A DNA stretch of 64,000 nucleotides from Phytophthora quininea (GCA_011947345.1 JAAVTG010000665.1:169831-233830); one strand, 5' to 3'; positions 21,859 through 34,361 are shown, counted from the first letter of the stretch. Notes: generated by a model not told the origin, from the sequence alone. Program-made: numbers and translations.

Positions 21859-24655
21859 TAGTGCTGTCAACCTCTACTTACGTAACCGTACCTTGACTTA
21901 CGTAACTTTAACAAACTTCCGTAACCGCTAAACTGCCTCGACTGACTGTCTCGCATCCTTAACTATCACGGCTTGCTAAAATATCCACGGCTTCGAGATG
22001 AGACACGTTAGTGAACGGGTCGTGTTCCTGATAGGCGACTGGTGGCGTATAAAAATATCGGCACGCTTCCAGCTACAGCATGAAGGAGACACGTCCCCTG
22101 GCACTATACCAGCGTCGCTGCTGGGGGACGAAGGTAATTGCTCAAAAGCGCTTTCGATACTACACGCCCCCAAAACGCGCAAAGTCTACGGAGACGTCAC
22201 TGTCACAGCAAAGATTCGTGGCGCTTGTGCTCAACCCTGTTCGGGTTCTGTCAACACTGGAAGGAGATCTTCAACGTGTTGATGAACACACAGTCTCAAG
22301 TTCACTCTGACAGGCGTCGAATTAAGCTGCAACAGCGCCCAAGGCTCTCGTGTGAAAAAATCCCGTGTACGGAGCTGTGTTGTCGAATCCTCCGTACAAA
22401 CAGTTCCCTATGAGCCGAATTCGGGAGCCCGAATATTGGCAGTTGATTGTTCTTGTGGCCAAGCAAGAGCTCTGGCATGTGGAGATGGGCTGATTTAATA
22501 ATGATCGTGCTGCTTATGCTTACTGTACTAAATGCAAGCGGGCAGTGCGCTTTCAAAAACGAAATAATGGCGCCGAAAAACACATGCGCAAGTTCCATCC
22601 ATTGGGGTTCAAGAACTACGGAAAGCTTGAGAAGACCACAAATAATGAGCATTCTCGAAATCTTGATCAAGAACTGGCTGAGGCTGGAACGATCGAAAAG
22701 CCACCTCCACTTCGTGAAATCAGTGACGAACAGCAAATGAAACTATATTCTCTTTTAGCTCGGTTGGGTTGGTGTTCATTTTCGGCCTTTGTTGATGATT
22801 GAGAATGAGGGCTTTATTGCATTTGTGAAATACATTACTGAGAGCATTTGCGGTATCAAGCTGCACTTGCCCAAGCGCACTCAATTGCGCAGTTATATTG
22901 TCACTCTGCCAGTGATCTGCGGTGCGAAGTGAAGAAGAGAATTTCGTGGAGCTGCACACATCACTCTTTACGAGTGATATTTGGACCGCACGGAACGCCT
23001 GATCTTACATCGCATTCACAATTCACTATATCAACGATCAGTTCGAGTTCGCGAGCTGGACACTTAAAGTGAAAGAGCTTCCGGGGAAAGACGACGCGGC
23101 GAAGATAGCTGATTGTCTTCGAGGTATTATGGACGATTGGGACTTGTCAAAGGATCTCTGCTGTCCATTCGTCCGTGACTCAGGATCGAACATGGTTGCC
23201 ACAGTGAACATCATGGGCATTTATCACGCCTCGTATATTGCTCATGATCTAAACCTCGTTGAGTCTGGCCTAGTCGCGAAAAAGAAAAGGAAAATAAACC
23301 CGGTGATACAAGTAGCGACGATGCTTGGGGAGAAGTTGCTGGGTACGACGCAGATGCTCCTAAGACCGAGCACGAAGAAGACGATGAATGAAGAGGATCG
23401 TGCCAAATGGGCAGCCTTCGAGAAGATGCTTGGACGGCCTCACTGAATATCTGGATGTTACTCTGTCACTACTAGAAATGGATGGATCATTGGCAATGTG
23501 CGCAATAGTCCAGCGACTTCGTTCTTTGCCAGTGTACTTTAGTCGTCGAAAGGAAGAACTTGCATGAACAGCATTCGGATAAACAAAGTGGGCGTCGCTC
23601 CACCAATAGTGTTAACATTGAAGGTTGACTATCCGACACGCTGGAATAGTTGTTGGACAATGCTGCAGCGTTTCATCGACTTGAAAGACACGTTGACAAA
23701 ACTTTTCGCCCATATGCATTCAGCCGAGGGGTTAATGATTTCAAGGATATGCAGAACAAGCTGATGCGACCAAATGCTGCTGACTGGCTGTCCATCAACT
23801 ATTTGAGAACGCTGCTGAATCCATTTGATGAAGTCATTCAATAAATGGGTGGACAAGGATACCCGATACTCCCGCAGGTTTTGCCCTTTATTACCAATCT
23901 TAAAAAGTATTTTTTCCCAAAAAACATGTTCAATGAAAACCAATACCATGCCGGAACAGAACCACACGCTAACAAGACCATAGAGATCGTGACGGAGCGC
24001 CGCAAAACAATACTGATCTTATTCAATGAGCGCTTTGGGAGTCTAGGGAGTCTAGGGAGCAGCAACCTAACGTAGATTCTGTTGCTAGACCTCTCTGTTG
24101 CACGAAAAGGCTCAAACTCGCAAAATGTTTATTGATGCAGCTGTGCAGTTGACGTTTGACGAAATCAACCTTACAGAGCGTGGGGTTATCTTTTCGCCGG
24201 AACCCATAGTGAAGAAAACAAAAAGTTTCATCAGCAACTATGTTTGTGGTCCTGACGATCAATCTGACCAAAGTAATAGCAGGTTGAAGAAGGAGCGCAG
24301 AGCAGAGCTTGCTAGATATTTGGCCGAAATTAGCGCACCGAGGCTGTGACGTCAGGTACAAACCGATGCCAATGATGGTCGACAAACCAGCAGAAGTATC
24401 CGCACATTAGCAGGCTGGGGAAAAATGGCGGGGCATCGTTGCAACAAGTGTACCTATTGAGAGGATGCCAAGACTCCGCCATGTGGAACGCCAACTCGTC
24501 GTGAGCGGTGCATCCGTCTTCATCGTTGCTGGGTTTGTGTAGGTATATATATGACTATACAAACATTACATTGATAAGTAAAGCAAGTATGGGGATTAAC
24601 TTTACTTTTACGGTACTGAAAGTTGACAGTTAGTTAGGAAAAGTTGACAGCACTA
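21859..24655 (+). mobile_element. hAT DNA transposon (degenerate) with TIRs and 8-bp target duplication
   Basis: The left end reads TAGTGCTGTCAAC (21859-21871) and the right end GTTGACAGCACTA (24643-24655), a perfect 13-bp terminal inverted repeat. Both sides are flanked by GTATCGAG (21851-21858 and 24656-24663), an exact 8-bp target duplication, diagnostic of hAT elements. The insertion lies inside a Copia LTR. Total length is 2797 bp. The left ~580 bp are non-coding, and the transposase remnant follows. Confidence 0.93.
22443..24350 (+). pseudogene. hAT transposase remnant
   Basis: Plus-strand frames in several phases hold a BED-like finger (about 22545-22650, with AEKHMRKFH), a catalytic-fold piece (23069-23446, with CPFVRDSGSNMVATVNI), PTRWNSCWTMLQRF (23630-23670) and a C-terminal piece (24098-24349) ending before the right TIR. 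Stops and frameshifts separate all parts, so no full protein can be made. It is a different lineage from the hAT at 3287-5359. Confidence 0.8.
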
Positions 24656-24775
24656 GTATCGAGTCCGCACTCGATGCATCACTCTGTTAGGCTAATTCAA
24701 GAAGAGACTTCAACTACTCATGTCGTCACAAAACACGATGTGCTTTCCAACACGCCCTCCTCCGAAGTGAATCTG

Positions 24776-25700
24776 TCACTGAAGAAGATGTTGCTCGGAC
24801 AGACCGATCATGGCATTCGATGTCTCGAGTCTCTCGCTGGCCAACGATTTCGTCATGATGTCGGAAAGGTTGGCATCGCTCTTGGTCTTCCACAAATCCT
24901 CGTTTTTTTTCGCCATTTGATCTCTGACATGCCAGCGTAGCTCGATGTGTCGCGCATTGCGACTATAGGTCGGGTTCGTCGCCATGACGAACGCTGCTTG
25001 ATTGTCGATCTCCATGCGATAGTTGTTTTCGGTTCGGGAAAGACTTAAATCAGTTCGTAGCAGAGGGCCTTGGCCTTCCATGCAAGCCTCGGCGGTTGAT
25101 TGAACTACAATGCTCTGGCGTCGAGACGCCCAGGAAATCGCACCTCCCGCCATGCTGTGAACGAAACCACTGACGCTCTTGCGCGTATCGGGGCCATTTT
25201 CCCCAATCCAAATCGCAATATCTATCGATGATCAGCACGGGTTTCTGCTCTGCTCCTTTATCGCGAGTGTAGACAACTCCTTGCATCTTCGAACCGATCA
25301 GATAACGCAGCACTCTCTTGGCAGCGCCAATGTGCTTCTGCGTAGGATTCTGCACGTAGCGACTGAGCTGTCCCACGGCAAATGCCAGGTCTGGCCGTGT
25401 ACAGGCTGTCAGGTACATGAGAGATCCAACCAGTTCACGATACGGAAAAGCCTTGCCGTTCGCGGGCGCTTGCTTGCGTTACTGAGTACCAGTATCGTGC
25501 ACGGTCAAACGCATGCTTGTCTCCATAGGAATCCTACTCGTATGCGCGTCACTAATCTGGAAGCGCTCAATAATTTCCTCACAATACTTGGCTTGGTGAA
25601 TCTTGATTGAATCTGCGTTTTGCTCAACTTGCACGCCGATACCGCACAATGTATCCTAGGTGATCGGTCTTCACAATAAAGACCCACATTGTCTTTATGG
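24776..25700 (-). pseudogene. Copia RT C-terminus and RNase H fragments
   Basis: Minus frames give the end of the reverse transcriptase (YLTACTRPDLAFAVGQLSR, then AAKRVLRYLIGSKMQGVVYT, 25050-25418) and RNase H (SWASRRQSIVVQSTAEACM, then ANLSDIMTKSLASERL, 24776-25153). The IHQAKYCEEI-type segment lies at about 25500-25620 in another frame. The YVDD catalytic core is absent. Confidence 0.8.
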
Positions 25701-25788
25701 TCTGCCGGTCGGCTGGCAATTCCGAACGCGGGATCTGCTTCAGCACCTCCTTGGCCTTTAGTGCAGCCACCTCCTCATCCATTGCGAC

Positions 25789-26199
25789 TCACCATTCGTT
25801 GACTTGCTTGGATCGCATTGCTTGTCTGTGGTTTCTTGGCATTTTGATGTCGCTCGCACGCAATCCACCTTTACCGCGGCGATCTGCATGCAGCGCCTTG
25901 AATGCCGAGTCCACCTCGTAGTCCTCAAACCGTTCAGGCTTATTATTCTTCGGAACAACATGGAATCCCGGGCGTCGTGCTGCTGTAGCACGCTTTGCAC
26001 CAACGCAGGTGCGCTTGCACTCTTGCGTAAGACGAACTTCTTCGTCTCTTGGACGAACTTTACACTCTGGCAGCTGTGATGGCATTGCTAGAAATCCATT
26101 TCCAGCACTATCGACAGTCCGAATTGACGTCACAGGCCCTCGCACCGGCGTCGTTAGCTTCGGTGGATCATCCACTTCATCATCGGTCGCGCTGCCTTC
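25789..26199 (-). pseudogene. Copia integrase-RT linker fragment
   Basis: Minus-strand frame with a proline/arginine-rich linker and MPRNHRQAMRSKQVNEW, the sequence that typically begins the Copia reverse transcriptase region. It is open into the solo LTR at 26204 by chance, which produces an artefactual longer frame. Confidence 0.75.
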
Positions 26200-26203
26200 A
26201 TAA

Positions 26204-26903
26204 TGTCCCGGGGCGGGGATGGCGGCGCGCCGGGCGCGGCCGGCTAGACCGCTCCCCTGTCGAGCGGCGCGCCGAGGTAAGCCCCTGGAACAGTTGTTTT
26301 TTTGTTGTGGGCCGAGGCTCTTCAAGTCGAGCGCGAGTAGCGGAGTTGGTTCCGAGCTGCCCCGAGTCGCCGACGCAAGTGGTAGTAGACCGTGTAGCAG
26401 TAGTAAAAGTAAGTTGATTAGCTGGTTAAGTGTTGTTCCTTGTCTTGAGTCCGAGCTGCAAAAACGAAAAGTGAGCACTTGAGCCGCGAGGTGAGCGATC
26501 CGCGCAGCAAGCTTCCTACCAGCGCCGCCAACCACCCAGCTTACCTCGCTCATCGCCGGTCGTGCGCCTTCCATCTCACCCATTGTCCTTGGTTCTTGCT
26601 TTTCGTTAAGCCGCACGAATCCGCTGTCTCCTCAGCCGTTCTCCCGTCGTCCGAGCCAAAGTCAGTTATGGCGGCAGAGCCACCATCCTCCCGTCGCGAC
26701 GTCGGCTTGTTCGCCGCGCTCGCCGTCCCACCAGCGCCCTGCGTCTCCTCCTCCTGTCGTCCCCGCCGCCTTCTTCCTCAAGCGTGCCAACTGTTGACTG
26801 ACGCTCTCGAGGTACTTTCGGCCAATGGACACACAGCAGTCATCACGGACGAACCCATATCGCCAACCGTTCCGGAGTTGGTCGCCAGATCAACCCTGGG
26901 ACA
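26204..26903. mobile_element. Solo LTR (700 bp) inserted in the Copia element
   Basis: Begins TGTCCCGGGG and ends CCCTGGGACA, the TG...CA inverted ends of an LTR. It is flanked on both sides by ATAA (26200-26203 and 26904-26907), a perfect 4-bp target duplication as made by some Ty3/gypsy-type integrases. GC content is higher than in the surrounding element. No internal retroviral genes follow, so recombination between two LTRs probably removed the body. Confidence 0.8.
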
Positions 26904-26907
26904 ATAA

Positions 26908-27695
26908 CAAGCTTCACGCTCATAGTACCCTAGACAAGAAATCGTAGTCAGCGACTTCGCTGATCACATCCTCAGGAACAGTTAAGTCAGGCACGTGACT
27001 AGTAGCTAATTTGTCGTTGGTATCAATGTCTCTTTCATCAAGCTCTTCGCATTCATCAGTGTCTGGTTCGCCACAAAATTGAACATCTTCGTCGTCATAA
27101 TCGTCATGAACTTTCACAAGATCTGTATTTTCGCCCTCCTGCGTTTCGTCAAACGCATCTTCGTATGGCAATGAGCTGTTGTGCAGGATATCTTCCCACA
27201 ACTGGTGATCATTCCCGGCCAAACTACCGCTCGATGTGCTGACCTGCTGTTCGTCGACCATTGGCATTATGCTGTTCTGCACGATGTTGTCCCACAACTC
27301 CTCCTGAGCTGGGTTCAGGTCGCCGCTTGCAGCGACATTTTCATCTCGACGTTATACTCATCACGAACAGAGTCTGCGTCACATTCAGCTTGCTGCGATG
27401 CTGCTTCACTATTGCTGTCAATGTCGTCGAAGCTTCCATCATCGAGGAACTCATCCATCTTCTACAACCACTTATTTACCTTTGACTTGAACTCGCTGTC
27501 ACAGCGATCTTTGTATTTGATCTTCTCGTTCACTTTGACATCAGCAACAAAGCCCTTTTGGTGTTCGGTAGGAAAATAGACTTGGGATTCCAACACAACA
27601 TTATACTGCGTGCCGTTATGTAGTCCAGGAATTAGTAAAACGGCAATAACTATGTCATTCACCTTCTCAATATTCCGCTCTAGCTTCCTTCGCAA
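26908..27695 (-). pseudogene. Disrupted Copia integrase joined to an unidentified acidic frame
   Basis: The upstream part (27590-27695) reads NIEKVNDIVIAVLLIPGLHNGTQYN, resembling a Copia integrase core start. It then changes into sequence I do not recognise. The region 26920-27297 is one acidic open frame with two related segments (LWDNIVQNSIMPM... lacking only its leading residue, and LWEDILHNSSLPY) and a tail rich in Asp and Glu. This is probably the C-terminal part of another nested element; its family is unknown. Confidence 0.45.
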
Positions 27696-28866
27696 TGTCT
27701 TGCGTCTCTGCTTGCCAAAAGACAGTCAGTGCAATCCATCCTTCCACGCTTCATCAGCATGATGCCCTTGGCCATCCCACGATCGACCATCTGGTGGATA
27801 TACTCCGGGGATGTGCGTCCCAGGCGCGCATGCCAGACATCGATGTCCTCAACTCCGTCCGTCACACCGCAAAATTTACCACAACCTGTTTCTTGATAGC
27901 AGGGGCCTTCGCTTAGACTTTGACGCCACTAATATTATGTGCATGAAATGTCCACAGGTGATGCTCATGTTTCGCTCGAATCACCTCCGTGTCATCATTC
28001 GACATCCCGAACATCATGCTGTCCTGGTCCCACAACATCTTGAAGCCTTGCCCCAGTGCTTGTCCAGATGAAAATAAGTTACACCCTGCTTTCAGTATGT
28101 ACAACACGTCCTTGACGAAAACAAAAACCATCTCTTCATCAATCCTGGTGCCAATCAGAATTTTCCCGAAGCCTTCAGCTTGGGCATCAACACCGTCTGC
28201 GAATCCCAAGATCGTCGAATCCCAGTCGCTGTCCCCCATGCTATTAAGCACCGTGAAATATTCTTTGCTTGCAACAATGTGTGCATTTGTCCCGCTGTCA
28301 AAATACCAGCGGCTTGGGTCGTAGTCCTTCGCGACACGCCTCACCACTTCCCCCACCACCACCACTTCACGCTTCTGCACGTGGTTGTGTACTTCATCTG
28401 CTGGTGCTAGAGTCGATACCTCCACCGGCTTCTCATCAGATATCACCATCTTTGCCTGCGCACTTCTCTTCGGCTTCTCCTCGAGATCAGGGCAGTCGTG
28501 CTTGTAACGACCCTTGCCGCCGCAATTGAAGCACTCGACGTCGGTCTCTAGCATCTTCTTCTTTAATGAATCAGCAGTGTTCTTATTGTGACCTTTCTTG
28601 CCACCCGAGGCAGCTCCTTGCTTCGTCTTGCCTTGGTGATTGCCAAAGGCGCTCTTCTCCCAATCCGTGCTGCAATTCTCGGCTGTGACAATTAACTCGC
28701 GCACAAGTTCTGGAGTGTATTTGCTGATGTTTGAACTAAATAGCACTTTCTTGCAACGATTGCTGTAGCACACTTGGTCCGCCAGGCTGAGCAACAATAT
28801 ATCCACAAATTGTAGGTCGCTCAGCGGTGAGCCGAGCTTCTTGATCTCGTTCTTAATAAGGAACAT
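27680..28866 (-). pseudogene. Copia gag zinc knuckle, protease and GAG-pre-integrase
   Basis: A 317-codon frame (27913-28866) with the gag C-terminus, the CCHC zinc knuckle CFNCGGKGRYKHDC, and the aspartic protease motif WYFDSGTNAHIV. It then passes by frameshift to WHARLGRTSPEYIHQMVDRG (27680-27865), the GAG-pre-integrase. The zinc knuckle lacks the second His-to-Cys spacing variation seen in dead copies, so this part decayed late. The gag N-terminus lies further right, in broken frames at 28998-29348. Confidence 0.85.
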
Positions 28867-29320
28867 CGCTTACAGATGTTCTCCCATTTGCACGCAGGCG
28901 AATGCAATGCAGCTCGCTCTTCAAACGATACACCTGCCGGACCATGGTGCCATCGTTAGTCTTCCCCTCGTACACCTTGCACAGCTCAGCCCACATGTCA
29001 GTCCAATTGTCCTAGCCCATCAGGTTCTGTCTGGTCAAGCGTTGCCGTCAGTGGGACCATGATCAACATCTGAATCTTGGCTTGCCTCTTGGCGTACTCA
29101 GCCATCTCGGCTTTGCTCCACGAAGCGTCTTCAGGCTCCTCACCGGCCGCCATCTCCGACCCAATGCACGGGATTGTCGGACGAGTTGATGTTGAAGGTT
29201 TCGTCCCCCTTGCTGCTGCGACGGTCGTCGTCCGATTCGCTGGAAGAAGACACTGTGTCGTTGTAGTGTAGTTAATCAACAAGAAGCGCAGTAAGCAGCT
29301 TGATCTTGGGCTCAGAACTC

Positions 29321-29494
29321 TAACGGAGGAAGGATAACTCGCACACAACTTGTTAGTGTTAGGGAAAGCTTCGGACTGAAGGTAAATGTATCAAGTCCGC
29401 ACTCAATGCTTTTCAATCATCACTCTGCTAGGCTAATTCCAGAAGACGACTTCAACTACCCATGTCGTCACAAAACACGTTGCGCTTTCCAGCA
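29321..29494 (-). repeat. 5' LTR of the Copia element
   Basis: 174 bp, similar to the split 3' LTR but with several substitutions and a short insertion (tttt near 29410). The divergence between LTRs shows the insertion is not recent, and the hAT insertion into the other LTR is later still. Confidence 0.85.
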
Positions 29495-31299
29495 CCATTT
29501 TCCACATGTACTCTAGGGAGATAACACGCACTTTGGGTGAACAGTAGCGTTCGCAACCGGAGCAGAGGTCTACAGTCGTCAGCACGTCTAAGTAGGTTAA
29601 TTAGAGACCCGGGACAGTGTTTCCGGGGAGTACGCAGTTCGACAAGAAAAAAAAGTAAAGGGGAACACAGTTGGAATTGAACGTCAAGTCAGCACTACAA
29701 TGCACCAAAAACCAAATATTAAAATGTTCAAAGCTCAAAGTCAAAGTCAGCATTTTTTGATAATACGCAAATAATTGTCTGCAGATCTAGTATGGATTCA
29801 ACAATAGCGTGAGGCGTATTATTGCTGCGAGCTTTAGCACACAAGTAGTCAGGTCATATGAACAATACGAATATAACTCTCAAGTATAATTACTTTGACA
29901 CGAGAGTGCCGCTAAGAGCAGTTTTAACTGTTGTTAGAGGCTTAACATCAATTTCCTAACCTCAACACGATTATTTTATATTTTAACGAAAAAATAAGGA
30001 TCGATTTCCGGGAGGCTCGCGTGACTTCAATACCATCGGATATAGTATACAACTGGCACAGCAAGATAGCCTTGCATTCGGACTAGCTAGCTGTATCGCT
30101 TCATAATGTCAGTTACTATATTAATTGACGTGCAAAACGACACGGCAGAAAATGAAGTTTGCGCTTATCTTATGGACAAAAATACATCAAAACCATAGTG
30201 AAATCAAGTCAAATGAAACCCTGGCAAATTCGTTACTGTTTCTGAGTGTCAAGCCAGACGCTCGGCAAAATAATCAATGGCCACATAATTCTCAACTCTT
30301 TTTGTCCTTTTGATCGCGGTTCAGGATGAACTTTTCAAATTCTCAGTGCCGGCGATCCGATTTTGTCCATATTTTTAGGACCAATTGTGTTGGGGCTAAC
30401 CCTCCGTAACACGCAGTGTTACGGCTCGCAGACTATTAGCTGTGAGATGTTAAAATGTTTCAACTAAATTAAATAGCCATGATCATAAGATGTCAGTCTA
30501 TTTTCCAGTTATAGAATTAACAGTGATTCTAGTTGTTGAAAAGTAAAATAATGTCCTTTTAGTTTGAGCAAAAATATGTTTATATGTTGATCAGATTTTT
30601 TGTACCCAGTTTTGGCGAGAGCAGCCGTTATTATTTTTTGTACCTGGTTTTGGCGAGACTAGAAAAATTTGTACCCTATTACCATATCTTACAGTAAAAA
30701 GTCCAGCCCCTAGCACAGTTCTTACGAACTGCGGATAAATAATCCTACCATGCTCCAGGAGATGATGACGCACGCCCAGGGGTTTGAAAACACCCGCGCT
30801 GTTCGCCTCACTCGCATCAGCGTTTCAGTTCTCCCTTATCAACTTCTGAAGTTTTGCCAGATTTACCATTTAAGTACCTCTTCAGAGCAACTTCATTCAC
30901 TAACGTGTTCACACTAACTTTAATGCCGCGATAGCAGTTTAAGGCCATCCGCATTATGCCAATGGTAGCACCTAGATAAAATAGAGCGCGCAGATTGGCG
31001 GTATACAAGTGCCACATGTTTTTCTTTTAAACCTCGAAGCATTAATTCTCTACCGTCATGGCGAGAACAGGAAACCCTACACACGCGGCGAAGAGGATGA
31101 GGCGGCTCGATTGCTGCTCGGTGGGATGTCTGAGCTGGCAAACAATAAATAATACCAGACGGGTGCCTACGAAACTGTAGGGGTATCGCCAAAATGCGGG
31201 TTAACATGGGCAATTCTGAGGGTCGGGTCTTTGACGTGCTATGAGAACCAGATCCGCTTCGTTCTAAAATTGCTGACGACTGTATTTGAGACTGAATTG
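29495..31299. other. AT-richer sequence without genes
   Basis: Base composition drops clearly from the gene block. A ~24-bp word, TTTTTGTACCYRGTTTTGGCGAGA, occurs twice at about 30596 and 30636, and may be part of an inactive transposon end. No coding region or RNA gene was recognised. Confidence 0.4.
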
Positions 31300-32180
31300 T
31301 AGCGCGCCAACGTATCGGATCGCCTGCCATGCCCCAAGACATCATCCCCAAGGCTCGGGACATTTCGTTCCTGCTTTCCGAAGTACTTGTGTGGGAGGAG
31401 TAGTGTCGTCGTTTTCTGGATCGGCACCCTGAGCTTACTATGCGAGTTTTTCAATCAATTTCCAAAGTTCGAAATGTGCTAATTGGTGCTGATGTTCGCC
31501 GAATATTCGGGTCACGAAACAAGGTTGTTGTCGAAGAAAAGATGGATAACAGCAGAGTTTTTAACGTTGATGAAACAGCCTTAGATAGTTCGAGTAAAAT
31601 GACGCGAGTTCTGGTTCTACACGGCTCGAAAAATGTGTGGCACATCGATCCGAACATGAATTTTCATATATTGTTTATGACTTGTGGCAGTGCAAGTGGT
31701 TTCGTTGTGCCACCTCTTTTATATTACCTGGTAAACGAGTTGACAAAATTGCGATGAAGGAATGCGATATCAACGGTGCCGCTGCGACAATTACCAACAA
31801 AGCTTTCGTGATGGCCTCACTCTTTGCCAAGTGACTAATCTTTTTTACGCTGTCTCGATAACTATAAGACGACGACTATTGCTGCTTATGGATGGGTGTT
31901 CTTCTCGCTTGTCCACAAAAACTGTCAACATTGCAGATCGTCAGCAAATACGTGTGGTACGTTACCAGTCAAAGGCACGCATCTCTTGCAGCCCTTGGAC
32001 GTTGCGGTTTTTCTTCTTTCAAAAGCACGTTTAAGTTGCTTATTGACGAAGTGGTCCACGAAAATGGAGAGACTACTATAGTCAAGATAAAGGCTTTACA
32101 AAATGCATCCCTGGCATGATCGTGCTGCAATTTTAACGTGAATATTTCCACGGGATTTAAAAGTTGTGGAATTTACCCGT
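31300..32180 (+). pseudogene. DDE transposase remnant (pogo/CENP-B-like, DDE_1)
   Basis: Plus frames contain VFNVDETALDSS followed by MTRVLVLHGSKNVWH and NFHILFMTCGSASGFVVPPL (31440-31757), the first catalytic Asp and following strands of DDE_1 transposases. Next come LLLMDGCSSRLSTKTVNIAD (31880-31940), the second Asp region, and remnants of the LQPLDVAVF segment (31985-32020) in a different frame. Frames shift at least twice, so it is inactive. The ends of the element were not found. Confidence 0.75.
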
Positions 32181-33982
32181 TGTCAATGGTGAGGATGAGT
32201 GAGAAGCTGCACAATTTCCAGCGGAATGGAACGCCTGTTGGTGCTAAGCAAGCTTCGTGGCTGCAGCACAGAGAATCGGTATAGACCGACTTGTTACTGC
32301 TACCAGCCAAACCAACTCAGAAAGTGAGAAAATAAAAACTACAACCGTGTCAGGCAGATTACTCACCCGTGAGATGCTGGAGCAGACTCCACACCCCTAG
32401 CGAACAGCTTAGAAGACTCCGACCAACCAACAAAAGCTGAAACCCAAGGTTATCGCGGCGTCGACGGACTCGCAAGACCCAGTGCTGTACATTGCAGCTT
32501 CAAAATCCATATCTCCTATAAATTGATAGCGTTTTGAATTATTCATTCACACGGTATTTTTCGTACTTTACGAAAATCATATGAATTTGAACCCATCTCG
32601 AATTCCATATTTTAGCTTAGTCAATTTTGGCGGCCCTAAATTGATTTTAAGCCAAAACCAATAGTTTGATATTATTTGAGTGGTTATAGCTCATTTTAGC
32701 CGCTAGCATCGCGAGAAAACTCAATAAAAAGAAGCTATCGCTCTTACACTCCTTCAAACAAAATCTTCAAACACGATACCCTCGAGGAGATACGGCTTCC
32801 GAAAGCAACCCCATTTGACGACGGCCTTAACCTGGCAGATTGCTTTACTGTGATTCTTGATACCCTCGGTCAGGACCCGAAGAGCATCCGTCGCGTCGGC
32901 TTGTACGCTAGCCGCCACGAGCGCCACAGATATTCATCTAGGTAGGAGGGGAGAAGATCGACCTTCATTCCTCGCATTCTCTTGATATACTGCATCACCC
33001 GCATTTCCTAAGCGCCCTCTGTACGATTGGTGTGAACACCACTCACAGGATCTTCAGTGTATAACGATGCAGAGGTGTTCTCGATGATGCAGGAAAACTG
33101 GAGGCCTTTGGTTGTAGGATAGCGGAGTGGGAATAAGTGCATACGACGTTTGTCAATTACTTTTCAACATTGACCGAAGCCTCTCCTTGCGATGTTTGTG
33201 CACATCATGACCGATGCGATAATTTCGCTGCACAGCTGTTAGAGAGTTTCATTTTTTCTACGTTAGCGAAATATCCTTCTAGAACGCTGTGTGGTTGAGA
33301 AATCTCGTTTTTCGTTTGATATAACGCAAGAACTAGTGAAACTATTTTATGGCACTTTGTCGTCCATGTTGCACATGTACGTTAATGAATCAGACTGACT
33401 GGAGACGTGTAATCACACGCCTTACTGATCGTTACCTTTCCGTTTATACGACTGAAATTCCATACTTCTGACCCCTTAACAGAACAAGCTTTGGTGGACT
33501 TCCATACGAAGATCATACTTCCGACCCCTTACCACAGGAACATCCTGAACTTTCATTTTCTTGGAAATGGCATGTCTCACACGACTAGACTAAATATGGG
33601 GTCATTTGTGGACCATTTTTACTGATGAAACAGAAACCAAGAGCCAAAGGCATATCATGCGATACACAGTTTTCAGTGTCAATGTAACAGGGTTACACGA
33701 AAGTCATAACCGTGTGTAGTTTCGACTCTGTAGCCATTTGGCTCTTCACCACACATTTGCATATTTTTTAGATTATCTATGCTATAGTTTAGTCAATATA
33801 TCTACACCAACGTCAGATAACAATTCAATTCAATTCAATTTTTGCAGTTAATTTGTGTTGCCCTTGTTTTAAAAAACACTGACTCTGCGAGTCCTTGTTA
33901 CGGGACTATACTTGATTCTTGTATAAAACCGACAACTGAAACCAAAAGACACCGATTCGCAAGGTCATACGTCTTAACACTT
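32181..33982. other. Intergenic, AT-rich, left flank of the tRNA array
   Basis: No gene recognised. A word like ATACTTCYGACCCCTTA is repeated at 33462 and 33508. An ATTCA pentanucleotide tract lies at about 33820-33842. The first base homologous to the tandem units is near 33983. Confidence 0.4.
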
Positions 33983-34361
33983 AACCCATGCGTAGACGAC
34001 CGAGTCGGCGAGGGCGCGCTGTGGCCGAACAGATTCGCGGCGCGCGCGCATGCGAGCGATCTTTCGCGCGAGATCTGCATTCCAGGTCATTCCAGGTGAA
34101 GGGATGGCGTTGAGGACGCGTGGGGAGAAGTGTAGCGCGGTGATGGCGCGCCGTTGCTCGGTAACATGGTGGTCAATAGATGGATCCGCGGTGGTGGCGG
34201 TCGTGTTGTTTGGTGTTTGTGATTGGTGTTGATGACCGTAGGCGGTGTCGCGGGATCCAGCAATGGTTTGTGAGCGTTGTGGCGGCGCTTTTAGAGTGTG
34301 GGTTGGTGCGGTTTGTTTTTGGTGTGTTTGTGATGTGGTAGGGCGAGTAAGTTGTTGTCCA

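Larger units (their letters stand above)
21777..24752 (-). repeat. 3' LTR of the Copia element, split by a hAT insertion
   Basis: The two LTR parts are 21777-21858 and 24664-24752, joined they give about 171 bp matching 29321-29494. Shared words include aacggaggaag, acaacttgttagt, cggactgaagg and catgtcgtcacaaaacacg. The interruption is the hAT element at 21859-24655 plus one copy of its target duplication. Confidence 0.88.
21777..29494 (-). mobile_element. Degenerate Ty1/Copia retrotransposon with nested insertions
   Basis: Two ~171-174-bp LTRs bound the element: the 5' LTR at 29321-29494 and the 3' LTR at 21777-24752, the latter split by a hAT element. Both begin TGYTGGAAAGC on the minus strand. 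A purine tract (GGAGGAGGGCG, minus strand, 24753-24763) sits right before the 3' LTR, as a polypurine primer should. Coding parts in order on minus are gag with zinc knuckle, protease, GAG-pre-integrase, integrase start, then after insertions the integrase-RT linker, RT C-terminus and RNase H. The RT catalytic core is missing. Flanks CCACT (left) and CCATT (right) may be a decayed 5-bp target duplication. Confidence 0.85.
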
